DNA of 64,000 bases from Paguma larvata (Eukaryota > Chordata > Mammalia > Carnivora > Viverridae), in NCBI GenBank assembly GCA_030068075.1, contig CM057826.1:58687312-58751311 (forward strand). Direction: 5' to 3'. Positions within the stretch are counted from its first letter, which is position 1, and each line of letters starts with the position of its first letter. A program made the position numbers and the translations under genes. The notes below the pieces were generated by a model. That model had not been told where the DNA came from, made no database searches, and worked only from the letters and a program-made list of their open reading frames with translations. Positions 45,511-58,092 of this stretch are shown piece after piece.

Positions 45511-47514
45511 CCTCTTCCCTGCATTGCCCACCCTCCTCCCCACCCCACCGCCTACACACACGCAAACACACACGCGCGCGCTCGAGCTGAGGACGTAAAA
45601 TTCCCGCCTGTCCACTCTGGAGACACTACAATCTGCTGAGCATACTGGCACGTTGAGGTCTCATTCTCTTCCCAGAAACACCCCGGGGAGGATATAAGTT
45701 GACCGCTTTTAAAGCTGAATTATTCTAAGTTTAAAAACCAACAAAAGTAACTTGGCATAAATACTATTCATCTGGTCCACCTCCCTCAGTTGCACCGACT
45801 GAGCAGCCCAGGCCCTGGCTACTAACTCAAGGGCTCACCGGGGACGGTCAGCAGAATTCTAAGTGCCAGCCCCTGGGTGTCCCCTCGAGAGGCCCAGACA
45901 GGCCTCGGGCAGCCTGAGCACACTCGATTTTGTCTCCTCTCCCACCATCCTGAAACGTAACCCTTATTCCACCTTTCTCTGCTCTGGACATTCTGAACCA
46001 GCTGCTTTTAAAAGCCACGGTTGGAGCTGCTGGAAAGAGCTGGCACTGAAGGTGTATTATGCATCGGTACAGTGCTTTGAGTACATTTAAATTTAGATTT
46101 TAGATGAGGTACTTGAGGTTATGCCATGTAATTCTTGAAGAGATTTTAAAATACCGTCTCCCCTTCCTAGAGGCAGCTCGGGTTCAGGGCAGAGAATGTC
46201 CTTGCGCGTGGGGCTGCTGCAAGCTCGGTGGCAGAGCTCCAGTCACAAGCTGGGTCTCACGACCCCAACGCTCATGCTCTTTTCCTCTCTGCCATGCAGT
46301 AGACCCGAGACCCCCAGGGGACATCTCCGGGCGTGAGACTATGTTCCAGAAGCTGCAGTGTTCTGAGAGCGTTCCTTCTCAACCCCCAGAGCTGCAGGGT
46401 GTTTGAGAGTAAGACCCAGCCCTTGAGAAAGGCCCACAGGATACGAAGATGGAAGTGGAGGGTGGGGGGAGCTTAAGCTGTACTCACTGAGATCTCGTCA
46501 GAACAGCAGCTTTAGGCTGTTCCTTGGGCATGACCCCACTACAGGTGAAGTCTATGGCTTTGTCACTCCTAGGATCTCCCGGGCCAGTCCGACAAGATAC
46601 CTACTCTGAAAAATAGGACGAAGCGATTCCTAGAGACAGGAGGAGTAAAAAACCAGAGTTGAAAGCAATCAACAATACAACTGCATTTCTAGGATTCTGC
46701 TTTCCAGTAGACCCTACACGCACAAAGAAAAAGTTACTCATGACTGGCTCTATGGTTCTTTCACGTGGCTATACATAACCAAAAACTGGTCAACGCATTT
46801 AGTGTATGGAGTCCATCATCCCATCTTTGGGCAGGCGAACACCTGAAGAGAGCCACGTACGCAGTTACCCCACACAGAAGTTCGAGCGTCTATGCGGTCT
46901 CAGACCCGGCATCAAGCAAACCAACAGGAGCTTGGAGGTCTTGGAGCTCCCAGAATTTTCTCCAGCTGGAAGACCAAGTCGATCCTGGGCCTAAAGCCTG
47001 CCTTGCTGTAACGTGAACTCAGTCCCAGCACAAAAGCAGGCAGCTGGTCTAAACACTCGCGACGTGACTGAAGGCGGTGGCTGCCAGCTCTTGGCTCCTT
47101 CCCCTTCCTCCTTTTTTTCAAACCCCTCCCTTATTTGGTCATTTTTCCTAAAGGAACATGTATTGAGTCATTCTGTGGGCTGGTCACTTTGTCACAGGGC
47201 CTATCATTTAATTTGTCCCTTTTCTCTGAAATCTCTTCTATCCTTCAAGTGTTCAGTCACCAAACTTAGACACAACGTTTCAAGAGGTCACTACGAGCAA
47301 TGTATCGGTTCATGTTGGTTCAGGGGTGGCAATGCTATCAGTGCTCCAGGGACTGGCTTTAAAAAGTTCCCAACTTTTACAAATGGAGTCTCTACATAAT
47401 ATGGATTTTCAGCTTTTCTTGGAAAAACTGGCATTAGAGGATCTGTACTCCTGCAAGCCAGCAGACCGTCTAGAGCTGGGGCATGTGCCCTCCTGGACTT
47501 GAGCTGGTGACACC
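45511..47514. other. Intergenic, nothing recognised
   Basis: A CA/CG-alternating tract lies at about 45556-45586. No exon chain or named repeat seen. Confidence 0.35.
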
Positions 47515-47610
47515 TTCTTTTATACATGAGGAAGCTAAGACCCCAGAGGGGGTACCGCCACATAGCTAATTAGTAACTGGATTATTAGCCAGATGGCCCG
47601 ACTTCCTTTC
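47515..47610 (-). repeat. MIR SINE fragment
   Basis: TATACATGAGGAAGCTAAGA, then ACATAGCTAATTAGTAACTG. Confidence 0.65.
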
Positions 47611-48123
47611 TCCTTATTAACTAGGAAACCAGTAGGCTGAAATGGCAAAGCACCACTCACTTCTACTATATATCCAAGGAGCTCTACGAAACTCGCTTTA
47701 GAATCTCCATCATCAATATGGGATGCATTTGTAGCTGTCAATTTCTCGCAGCAACACCTCACCTACTGAGGAAAAAAGAAACTATTATTTACTCAACACT
47801 ATGTGACAGTAGATGACGGGAGAGGTTAAGGTCAGCTGACACCTGAGGTCCGCCCCACTCGGCAGCAGTGTTTGGGCTCAACCTCTGCTGTGCATGATGA
47901 TGAGCCCAAATTACCAAGTCTTTCACATTGAGCGCAGGCAGAGATACAAAGACCTGTGAAAACTGATAGTCACTAGAGGGAAAGGCAAGAAATCATCTCA
48001 ATGCCTCCCTCAAGAAACTTGATAACTAAGTTATAGTAACCAAATATTACAGAGTCATGCTCAAGGAGGTAAAATTACATGCACTCACATGCGATGATCT
48101 CCTAAAGAATATTAGATGAAAGG

Positions 48124-48318
48124 GCACCTGGGTGGCTCAGAGGGTTAAGCATCCGACTCTTGATCTCGGCTCAGGTCATGACTGCACGGTTCATGGAGTC
48201 GAGCCCCGCGTTGGGCCCTGTGCTGACAGCGCAGAACCTGCTTGTGATTCTCCTCTCTGCCCCTCCCCGTCTCACACGCACACACTCTCTCAAAACAAAC
48301 TTAAAAAAAAAAAAAAAG
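48124..48318 (+). mobile_element. CAN-type SINE
   Basis: GCACCTGGGTGGCTCAGAGG head and poly-A tail. Target-site duplication TATTAGATGAAAGG (48110-48123) and TATCAGATGAAAGG (48319-48332), one mismatch. Confidence 0.97.
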
Positions 48319-48384
48319 TATCAGATGAAAGGCAAAGTGTGGCAGAGCACATATGGCATGCTACCATGGACATTAAAAGGGGCG

Positions 48385-48450
48385 TGGTGATATGTGTATA
48401 TGTACGTGTGTATATAATATACACACACATGTATACATTATACATACTGT
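48385..48450. repeat. TG/TA-rich low-complexity tract
   Basis: Alternating pyrimidine-purine sequence inside the L1 3' end. Confidence 0.8.
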
Positions 48451-48620
48451 GCTATACAGAGTATTATTAGCTGTTGAAGGATATACAAAAAACTGATAAT
48501 GACTAGGGGACTGAGGGTCAAGGGTGAAAGGGAGAGTCACTTTTTACTCTTTCTATGGTTTGTAGATAGGTTTTCTTAATCATATGCCTATTACGTATTT
48601 TTAAAACATTTACAAGAAAA

Positions 48621-49139
48621 ATGGATGGAGGCAATTCTGTACAGAAATACTCTCATCCCCAAAGTCCACATTACCAATCTGGCAGACTGCTGGGGGGACA
48701 TCTAGTTATCTGGAAACTTCCGCTACCACTCAGGACTCCTGAGCAGGATCCTGCACGCACGAACGGTATCCTGTTTAGTACTCAGCCGGTGACACCTGTG
48801 TCCGCGAACGTGGACAACGGAACAATCCCGTGCCCCACACTTACAGGGATCAGATGGCAAGGGTGCTTTTCACACCTCCACCTGCCTCTTCATGCACCAC
48901 AGGATCCACTCACCCTCGGAGCCACTTGGGGCACCGAAGGGGCCGTTTTCATATTTTTACAGTAACTTGTGAAGCGGTTATGAAAGAACTTATGGGGAAG
49001 CCAGCCCCCAGCTCCTCGGGCGAAAGTGAAACGAAGCAGCAAAACAGCAAAACAGCCCCGCAGGACTAGCATTGTCTCACACGACCTCTCGCGAGTCAAA
49101 GAGCAGTTTGCTTTCAACCTCACTTTACAGAGCAGATGA
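48621..49139. other. Sequence just downstream of FBXW11
   Basis: No repeat or exon identified. It contains the flank immediately past the proposed poly(A) site. Confidence 0.4.
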
Positions 49140-51790
49140 GTTTTCTTTTTTTTAATCTACAAACTTTAATGGTACATCACTGAATTACTGAGAAAACATA
49201 ACAGGTTTTTTTGAAAAATTTCTTAACAGAGCATCAGAGTATTGCAACACTTTATTAAGAGTATTGGCTTTGAATTAGTAGCTGAAGTAACAATTGCATG
49301 AAGCCAGATTAGGTGTACTGCATAATACTCATACTTGATTTATTGACATTACTTAGCAATTTATTGGACAAAAGTCAAACTTTTTGTTTTTTATTAAGCA
49401 CATTCCACAGTACAAAGCTGTCATGAATAGTATCTGTACAATTTAACAGTTTCAATAGCTGTTCAGACACAAATTTATTTCAAACAGAGAATTGGCAAAC
49501 ATAATTAATTACAAGTTAGAATTAGACTATCCCAGTGCTTTAAAACATTAATATAGCAGTAATTTACAGTTGCTCAATTATGGTTAGCAAAATAAAGTCC
49601 AGAGTACAGCTGGGAATTACTACTATAATCCCAGAAAGTCAGAATTCCTTGGGTGCCAGAGCCCCCTGCTATAATTTAGTAGGCACAATTCAAAGGTCGT
49701 GTGCATATTCAAAGGCCATGATCTCCCAAGGAACAAGAACTTCTATGTTAAACATGCAAAAACAACAACAAAAAGTTCATTCGTTCCGAAGAATTGCCTC
49801 CTCCCCCGCCCCTCCCGCACCCCTGGGCTCTCCAAACCGGTTTGATACAAAGCTGTAAGGTGGCGAGTGGTAAAAGGTAACTCGCTTCCACAACCACTGT
49901 CAAGCTTACAACATCTACCTCACGAAATAGAGCTTTTTTTTTTTTTTTTTTACATTTGGAGACTCAACTTCTCAAAAATAGAAATGAATTTGGTAACATG
50001 TGGCAGGGAAGGATGTATTTTTAAAAAAGAAAAAGTAAAAAAGCCAAGCCAAACCAACAAACAGATCACATACACACACTTTGATCCCCACACCGTTCTC
50101 AATGCAGAGGACAAGACGGAGCCCAGGGCCTTCCCTTTAGTAGTAGAGTGTGCTTCCACGAGAAGAGGCTTAGTTAACAGGAGGTTCTTCTTGGTCCTTT
50201 AAAATGGTACTGACATTCCTTAATCTTTGGAAACAATGGCAACGGGCAAATAGGAACCTAGCATTGAACAAGGGAAAAGGAGTGCCAACCGGATGCCAAA
50301 GTCCTTTCAGGGCACGGTCGGCGTGATAGTGCCATTCACACATTCGGGCTGCGGGGCACTCGGGAGCTTTGAGAACCTGCCAGGGCCACAGCAACACGTG
50401 ACACCAGGGATGAGGGGAATGGGATTCAGGAGCTTGAGGCTTTGCACCACACAGGAGTACCCTTCCACTCACAATGGGCCTCCGAACCAACCTGCCACGG
50501 TACACGGGCTCCAACGCACGAGCAGGCCCCGTTAACATCCTGGGAAGGCCAGGATGCGTGGATTCCAGAGCCAGGAAACCCAGCCAACAGGGCCTTCTTG
50601 TTCCTCCCTTTCCAGGGTTACTAATGCACCGAAGAATGATCTTTGACAGTGAAGTCAAATGAATACCAGGGGAAGTGACCACTAGTACTCAGAGAAGTAC
50701 TGAGGAGGGACAGGACAACAAAAAATTGTTAAGGTACCTCTCTCTCGTATATGCTGCACAACGAATAAAACATTTTGTGTGAAACTTCAGAAATTACAGT
50801 TTAAAACAAGATGCCCATTAAAACCACACATACCACACGCATACACACAAAATGACAATGACAAAATAAAAATACCTTATGAATACTGCGGGAAGGGTTC
50901 TAGGTAATCCACATCAACCCTGGTATCAGGTTCTTGAGCCCAGCCCATGGCTAAGTGCGAACACACTCTGTATTAGTGTCTCAGGCACAGGGGCCCTGAC
51001 TCCAGCAACCTTGAGGTTAAACTGTTATGTACATTATATCTACATGCGGATACAGTATTTTAAATTAGGAGGCAAGCACTCGTGTAAAAGTGTTACTCTA
51101 CCAAATATCAGGAGATGGTTGGAGGACAGAGAACAGTTAATAAAAGAGCTACATTACCTGTTGGGAGATAATATAACCTGGCTTACAGTTCTTTAAATTA
51201 AAAGAAATTGGTACAGAAAGGAAGTGTGATCCAAAAAATATTACTAAAACAAACCAGAGAAATTTTTCCATTGTCCAACATGTTCCTAATACCGGTCAGA
51301 ATTCATAACGACTTGGACGGTCAAAAGGAGAATGCTAACTTCTGAAAAGGAAAGACCTGGACATTCTGGGTAGGTGTTTGGCACCCAAAATTTCACCAAA
51401 GAAGAATGCGGTTTCTTAGTATCAGACCAAAGTGCAAAGCAATATAAATTAGAGGCCAAGTCTTCTCTTGATGGTCGATTTACTTCTGTAAAACAGACTG
51501 TACGTTCCTTTTATATGAACAATTTACATTTGAAGCATTAAATTTTTTTTGTTTTTTTCACTGATCGGGGGAGGAAATAGGCTTCTGTTCTACTGGAAGT
51601 CGGTGAAGCTAAGGTATCCTTCTCAAAGTAGAGGCCGGAATCGGAGGTGAGAAATGTTGGTACTTGGAAGAGTTAGGCTGCTTTGCATCTACCCAGCGTC
51701 TAGAACCAATTCCAGCTTCATAACTCAGCTGCGAAGAACTCCCTTAGGCATTTGGTAGCCATGTAGCCAGTAGTTCAAGACTAGGAAACC
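49140..51790 (-). other. FBXW11: FBXW11 terminal exon, 3'UTR
   Basis: The exon begins at 51790, directly after a strong acceptor on the minus strand (a long T-rich tract ending ttttcccag). It has no main-frame coding content after the upstream stop. The 5' edge continues in the frame of the FBXW11 coding exon until a TGA at 51725-51727. The left part (49140-49600) is AT-rich, with several AATAAA hexamers on the minus strand (plus-strand TTTATT at 49251, 49339, 49360, 49390 and 49474). Two ATTAAA hexamers (plus-strand TTTAAT at 49151-49156 and 49165-49170) lie close to the proposed end. The exact cleavage site cannot be fixed by eye; anything from about 49130 to 49240 is possible. Start of exon is firm, end is inferred. 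Confidence 0.8.
49151..49170 (-). terminator. FBXW11: Candidate distal poly(A) signals of FBXW11
   Basis: Two ATTAAA hexamers on the minus strand (49165-49170 and 49151-49156) close the AT-rich tail of the 3'UTR. If used, cleavage would fall at about 49130-49150. The assignment rests on position and hexamer identity only. Confidence 0.5.
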
Positions 51791-51964
51791 CTGGGAAAAG
51801 AAAACAACAAAACAAAACACAAAGGGAGTATGGATGGATATTCTGGTTGGACACAGAGATACAAGCCACAGCCCCTCCACGTCCACACAGACAGGCACTT
51901 GTACACACACAACACATCACTCATTTTCAAATATAATCCGCATCAAAAATAAAAGCTGCAAGAT

Positions 51965-52145
51965 GTTTTGAGTGCACTACATACCAAGCATCGTATTTAT
52001 TAAACCTCACAACCACCTTATGAGGTAGAAACTATTATCCACCTCACGAATAAGAGAATTAAGGTTAAGACACACTGTTTAGTTCAAAGCATTAGCCATG
52101 AAGTGACACAGAGGGCATTTGAAGAGATGACTGGTCCTACATCTT
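51965..52145 (-). repeat. MIR SINE fragment in FBXW11 terminal intron
   Basis: TACATACCAAGCATCGTATT, AACCTCACAACCACCTTATG, then AGAATTAAGGTTAAGACACA. Confidence 0.85.
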
Positions 52146-52917
52146 TCAGCGTTTCCTGCTAAAAATTATGCATGTAACAAAATATACTTAATGTTAGATT
52201 TTATATTTAGCATAATCTTTTACGGCATCCAAAGCCTACGAGGGCTGGTCTCGTATCTGCCCGAGAGAGCCCTCATCTATCAATGTGAAACAAAAATATG
52301 CAAAAACTAGTAAATAAACTATTTATTCTAAATAGAATGCTGATGATCAGAAACTACTTCTATCTGAAATGAATCATTTATGTAAGGACAATGCAATGTA
52401 GAGGGAAAGACTACACAACGTTACATACGGTTTTGACCATGATCTTGAGTCAGGAACACACTCAGTCACGCTCTCTGCACTCATCCATGTACGTAAACAT
52501 GTACACACTACACATGCGCCTGAACTTATCATTACTATGTACAATGCAGGCTGGCCTTTTCTATTCTAAGTTTCATCAAAACAAAGCCAAAATCCATTAA
52601 AATGATTTCAAATCACTAATGGGTCACAACCCTTTCCAAACACAGCACCACACCGTTGGCCTAGAAGATCTAAAAGTTACCTTTATGTCTAAGATTCTCT
52701 GACAAAAAGAGTGAGAGACAGACTTTTTTTTAAAAGCTTGTATGTTTTTTTAAAGGAAACTTCCCTAAAGGTTGTCAATTTTCATAAAGATCAAGAATCC
52801 TAATAAGCCTTTTCAATGAGTTCAAGAGAGATTTAATTTCATTCACCACAGCTTTCGCACGAAGGATCTTTAAGAGTATTATTTTTAAAACATTAACATC
52901 CACAGATAAGAAGTAGG

Positions 52918-53395
52918 CACTCTCGAACACTGCTGACGGGAACGCAAACTGATTTAACTCTTCTGGTGAGTAACATGACCTTATGCACCAAAGTCTTTGA
53001 ACATCATACCTCCAACCCTGACACTGCAGACATTTCTAGAATTTTAAGGTAAAAGAATGATCACGGCAGTGTGTTTTATAACAGCTAAAAGCTGGGAGAA
53101 AACATACATACATAACAGGGCCTATCCAAACAACTGAATACTATTTTGCCATTAGGAATGGTGATTTAGAAAATATTGACGTCACAAAGAACAAATTTAC
53201 AATAATGGGGGGAAAAGGCATTTTAAAAACATGTACAGTTCTCAACCATAATTTTAGAAAGCTGAAAGAACATCTACAAGGGTGTTAATACTGGTGAATC
53301 ATGAGTAGGGGTTTATTTTCTTTTGGCTTATCTACTTATTCTAATTTCCTCAAAATGATCTCATATTGTCTTGTAATAAAAAAGAGAGCTACTGT
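52918..53395 (+). mobile_element. Old L1 3' end, antisense to FBXW11
   Basis: CACTGCTGACGGGAACGCAA, ATCACGGCAGTGTGTTTTAT, ACAACTGAATACTATTTTGC, then TAATTTCCTCAAAATGATCT. Typical L1 3' order. Confidence 0.75.
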
Positions 53396-54225
53396 ATGTA
53401 TCAGCTCTTAGGAGTTAGTAGTTTTAAAAAATGACTCAGCAAATCTACTGCTAACTTTTCTGACATAGAAATACTCTTACCTTATATTTTAGGGGTGAAT
53501 ATTTTACTGCAAGGTTAAATCATCATTAGGGTAGTGTTTCTTATTATGCATAAATCTTACAGTATCACATGGTAATAATTTTTTTCATGTTACAATAAAT
53601 GAAAAGAATTTGGAAAAGAGCAGTAAAATCTATAGAGCCGACTGCCAAGGTTGTCAAAAGCAATTCACTTTGAAGAGACAAACACATTTGAGGTTTCACT
53701 GCTTGTGCTGCTTAAAAAGCAGATAAGATTTTTCCACTGATTTATAATTGTGGATCATAACAAGGGCAGTTGTTCTTACATTCCCAAAAAGGGGCGGGAG
53801 GAGGGCCTGGAAGAAATAACACCACAGTTTCCTTTCCACCACAGCCAATGAGAGGAACACCACTGGTGATCATTAATTTCATTTCTCAACCAAAGAAATC
53901 TTGTTCTGGGGTACTTTAATGTAATATGTAGAAGTTGTCCAATTTGTGAAATTTTACTATGTTCTAACATTCAGCTATTAAATATGCCAGAGAGGGAAAA
54001 CATACTATGGATGTCTTGAATTTTACCATGTACCTCTCTTAACAGAACGTGAAGACAAACACGCATGTCAAAAACACAAAACTAAAAAAAAAAAAGCACT
54101 ACACTTAAGTTGTTCTCTGATATACCTATTCCCCTGAGCTTATCCAATCTAGGAGTTCAACCTATAGCTACAGTTGCCCGTGTCCTATTTTATGTGCTTC
54201 TCTTATGTGGAAAAATAAAAGCATA
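53396..54225. other. Intronic, nothing recognised
   Basis: AT-rich part of the terminal FBXW11 intron. No repeat named. Confidence 0.4.
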
Positions 54226-54845
54226 GGTGGGATGCAGCTAAAGCAGTGTGCAGAGGAAAATGTATAGCTTAGAAAAGAAAAAGAATGGAATAAATTGAAC
54301 ATAAGATGTGCCAAGCTTTTACACAAAAAAATCGCATTACTGTTTAGGAGAAAATAAAGACCTAATAGAGAGATCGACCATGTTTATGGATTGGAAGACA
54401 CAACATTTGTTAAGGTGGAAATTCTCCCCCAAAATGATCTTACAATTCGATGCAGTGCTAACTATAATCCTAGTAGTCCTTTTCACAGACTTCGACAATT
54501 CAAAACTGAATGTGAAAACCTCAAGAATCTAGAATAGTCAAAGCAATTTTTTTTCTAAGTTGGAAGATTTATCACACACTGTGGTATTGGCGAAAGGACA
54601 GACACACGGATCGTGGACTCAGAACAGAGTCTAGAAACAGGCCTACAAACAAGTGGTCAACTGACTTTTGGACAAAGATGCTAAAGCAATTCTATGAGAG
54701 AAGGAAATTCTTTTAATCAAATAGTGCTGGAACAACGAGACAGCTATATAGAAAACAAGACCAGGGACGTTCTTATCTCACACCGTAAGCAAAAATTAAC
54801 TCTAAATGATCAAAGACGGAAATGTAAAAGCTAAAAATACAAAAC
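54226..54845 (+). mobile_element. L1 ORF2 fragment, antisense to FBXW11
   Basis: ATGTTTATGGATTGGAAGAC, GAATAGTCAAAGCAATTTTT, GTCAACTGACTTTTGGACAA and AATAGTGCTGGAACAACGAG follow L1 ORF2 order. Frames are broken by stops and indels. Confidence 0.85.
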
Positions 54846-54849
54846 TACT

Positions 54850-55045
54850 GAAACTATGCCGGTCCAAACAGGAGCCACTCCCTAAATGTAGCTATTTGAA
54901 TGTAATGTTAAATAAAGTATGATTGAATACAATTAAATATTCAATTAAAATTTAATTTAAAATTTAGTTCCTAAGGCACACTGGACACATTTCAAGAGCT
55001 CAATAGCCACAAGTGGCTATTGCCTACCGTAGTGGACACTGCACT
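54850..55045. mobile_element. Palindromic hAT-like DNA transposon
   Basis: An AT-rich centre of TTAAAT/ATTTAA repeats is flanked by GTAGCTATTTGAA on the left and AGCCACAAGTGGCTATTG on the right. This structure is typical of a small non-autonomous element; the family name is uncertain. Confidence 0.55.
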
Positions 55046-55059
55046 TTAGAAAACGTAAA

Positions 55060-55272
55060 CTAATGCAGGCCAGTCTTGGCTAAGGCTGGGATGGGGTCAG
55101 GCTTTGACTACAAAGGTGACACAAGGGAACTTTTGAGGGTGACAGAAATATTCTTGATTATAGAGGTATTTTCAGGTATACATTTATAAAAGCTCATCAA
55201 ACAGTACACTTTAAATGAGTGCAATTTTTAGACAAATCCTATCTCAATAAAATTGGTTTAAAAAACAACAGG
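55060..55272 (+). mobile_element. L1 3' end continuing after the DNA transposon
   Basis: GGTATACATTTATAAAAGCT, CATCAAACAGTACACTTTAA, ATCTCAATAAAATTGGTTTA and an A-rich tail. Confidence 0.75.
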
Positions 55273-55509
55273 GGCAGGACAGAGGGAGACATGTACATCT
55301 AGGTGACGTGTCTAACATAGGAAATATATCTAGTACCTGACCGTGCCGGTTTAGATGATTTATTCCCAATTTTTCACTGACTTAGTATCTTTATGCTTGC
55401 TGAAGGTGACTGCGGGAATACACTATAGCTGTATTTATCTATTTAAGGGTAAATTCTTGTGTGGCCTCAGAGAAAAAAAACACGAATATGTCATTTGGCC
55501 ATGGGTGCC

Positions 55510-55620
55510 ACCTGCCCAACAAATATCAATGAGCACTTACAATACACTTGGGGACTCCACTGAACACTGGAGCTCCACGATAAAAGGAAGGCCACGGCCT
55601 TGTGAGGGAAACAGGCATGC
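55510..55620 (-). repeat. L2 LINE 3' end
   Basis: CCCAACAAATATCAATGAGC, then ACTTACAATACACTTGGGGA. Confidence 0.6.
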
Positions 55621-57906
55621 AAACCATTTCAATATCAAATAATAAATTAAGCATGAAACGAAAGGGCAGAGGGAGAGTGGGGCTGTCTGGGAGCCATGAC
55701 AACACAAGCAAGGGGAGGGAGGTGGTGGAGGTCTGCACTACCGCAGTGTAATTAGAGAAATTACACAGAATTCGGTCTGGTTGGAGCACTAGGTTTTTGG
55801 AAGGGAGGTACAGGACACTGGGGTGTGGGGGAGGACAGCGAGGACAGAAGGTAACAGCTAGACGCTGAAACTCCTGTCAGCTAATTTGAAGTAGCTGAAC
55901 CTTGATCCTGAGAACAGCGGGAAACCAGTAAGGCAGAGGATGGAGAGGCAGAACTTAAGATGATCCTAGTTGACAGCAGAATGGAGAGTGGGCTGAAGAG
56001 AGAGATGAAAGACCAGGAGGGAAACCAGTTTTTATTTGGGTCCATTCCTCCTTCCCTGTATTTCCCTTAGGAGTTTTGGGAAAGGAGGTTGAAGTGGGAA
56101 GGAGCAATCACTCAAAAAAGATCCTTGCCTTCTTCCTCTGTAATCCCCTATTACATCTATTTTAAGACTCCATTCACTGAATGTAATAACTCTGCCATAT
56201 GGCATTTTCAACTTATGAAGAATCCATCCAGGGAGAAAGTAGCAAGGCAGATAGATGGTCACTACCATGAGAAATAGTATGAATGCACTTGGGACCAGGA
56301 ACAGTAACTATGGATGTGGCTTACAGGTCATCACTGCTCACTTCCCACAATCAGGCAGACACTGCCAACCCATCACAGCATCTACCCCTTGGGGTTCACA
56401 CAGGGTCCCAGAATCCTTCCAGAGGCAGCACTCCAGCCAGGCACTACGGATCAAAGTCAGCCAGGATGAAGAAAAAGCTTATTTGCCATTCCTGACGCAG
56501 ACCCTCGGTTTATCACTAACTGACGGCAGAGGGGCAAGGCTGGAGGACAGCAAACTTCTTCTCCAAGAGCTGTCTAATAAATATTGTAGGTGTCGCAAGC
56601 CATATGGTCTCTGTGGCATTTATTCAACTCTGCCAGCGAAGTATGAAAACAGCCACAGACAATACATCAACAAATGAGCATGGCTATTATAATAAAATTT
56701 CATTCATGGATACTAGACTTTGAATTTCATGTAATTTTCATTTGTCATGAAATAGTACTCTTAATTTTTTTTCAATTATTAAAAGTGTAAAACACTATTC
56801 TTAGTTTGCTGTAGGAGGGGAATAAAATCAGGCAGTGGAACAAATTTGGACTCTGGCTGCAGTCTGCTGACCCCTTGGGGTAAGACAAACTTCCTGGACA
56901 TCTGTGTTTTGGGCCTTAGAGTCTTAAGTAAGAAGTATTAGAAATGATGGTAACTTGGTAATCTAGGGGCCCTAATTTTTCATCAAAAAGAATTTCACAA
57001 TTCTGCACATAACCTTTCTTTACACTTTTAATATTTAATGAGCAGGAAAACATATAATGATAAAGAGCCACTAAGTACTAAGTAATATTTTAAAATAAAT
57101 ATGAATTTTATTAATCAGTCATTACATACATATATACACAGTAATACAAATAGGTACGAACCAATTTATTCAATCTGGAAAGTTTAACGTGCACAGAATT
57201 TACTGGCCCCCTTGCAAATTTTCAGAGTTGGAAATACTGCTCCAGAAGAACAGGGCCGTTGGGTCCCAGGACACAGCCAAGTAAGGCTTCTCATCCTCTA
57301 CACTGGAACCCTTAGTGATCGAAACATGCCATCGTCAATGGTTACAATGGCTCTAAGTCTTCCTGTAACCAGAGCAAAGGACTTTGCCTCCAGGGTACCT
57401 GTTGTATCTAATGGATGAAGAACGGGTTTTAGGGGCTCTCTCAACAAACGCCTTTCTTTGATTCCTCTTCTAGGGGACAGTGATGGTGGGTAGATATAAT
57501 GAGGACAAAGGGGGAAGTTTAAGTGTTTGGCTGATGGTGATTTTTTTTTTAAATAAAAGAACTGAAAAACAGGAAAGAGAAAAAGCAGATTCCTACACCC
57601 CAAAAGAGAATCTGAAGGACTCTGCCTGTGTTAAATTGACAGGCCCTGGGAAATCATTTAGGAAAACAGTTTTAAACAACAGGAACCACACTGTCTGCCC
57701 ATGTGAAAACCACAATATAGACTCTGACTTAGACCTTATTTTAAAGTGACCATAAAGATTTAGCCTTACGTCAGAACTCTGCAAAGTTGGCACAGCTAAT
57801 AAACACGAACCACCTTGGTTCCTATCGATGAGGAACCCAAATCACAAAACTGCCCCAATGGGAAGATGAGTTCAATTAGCAAGATTAAACGTGGGGGTGT
57901 ACTCAC
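55621..57906. other. Intronic, nothing recognised
   Basis: AT-rich remainder of the terminal FBXW11 intron. No exon or named repeat seen; an open frame of 140 codons (56255-56677) has no recognised domain. Confidence 0.35.
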
Positions 57907-58092
57907 CTGAAACGGGTAAAGTGCAGACTGTTATCTGGAGATGTAAGTGTATGTTCTGGAGGGAGAACGGGTCTCGTTCTGGGCACTGGGAGGCACATTT
58001 AAGAAATCCCAAATCAAAATAGTGTCATCATGGGAGCTGCTGATGATCTGAAATTCATCAAACTGTAGCCGAAACACACGTCCAGAATGTTC
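57907..58092 (-). CDS. FBXW11: FBXW11 last coding exon with stop codon
   Basis: This 186-nt exon encodes the final 53 residues: [20 protein letters not shown], then the last WD motif (ILIWDF) and a Ser/Pro-rich tail ending TYTYISR. The stop TAA lies at 57931-57933, so coding is 57931-58092. A further 24 nt of 3'UTR (57907-57930) precedes a strong TTTCAG/gtgagt donor. The tail [19 protein letters not shown] distinguishes FBXW11 from BTRC, whose tail differs just after WDFLN. The Arg in EHSGR is equivalent to the degron-contacting Arg521 of BTRC. Because the stop lies only 24 nt before the last exon junction, the downstream junction should not trigger nonsense-mediated decay under the 50-55-nt rule. 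Confidence 0.96.

Larger units (their letters stand above)
47985..48620 (+). mobile_element. Old L1 3' end, interrupted by a SINE
   Basis: AGAGCACATATGGCATGCTA, then a TATA/CACA stretch, GATAATGACTAGGGGACTGA and CTTTTTACTCTTTCTATGG follow the order of old L1 3'UTRs. The SINE at 48124-48318 splits it. Confidence 0.65.

Noticed and set aside
1..49139. Exons of neighbouring 5q35-type genes such as FGF18 or STK10
   Set aside because: No coding block resembling either was seen in any frame.
51725..51910. Independent small gene in the terminal exon
   Set aside because: The 5' part of that open frame is intron. Only the exon part continues the FBXW11 frame, which is reported as a finding.
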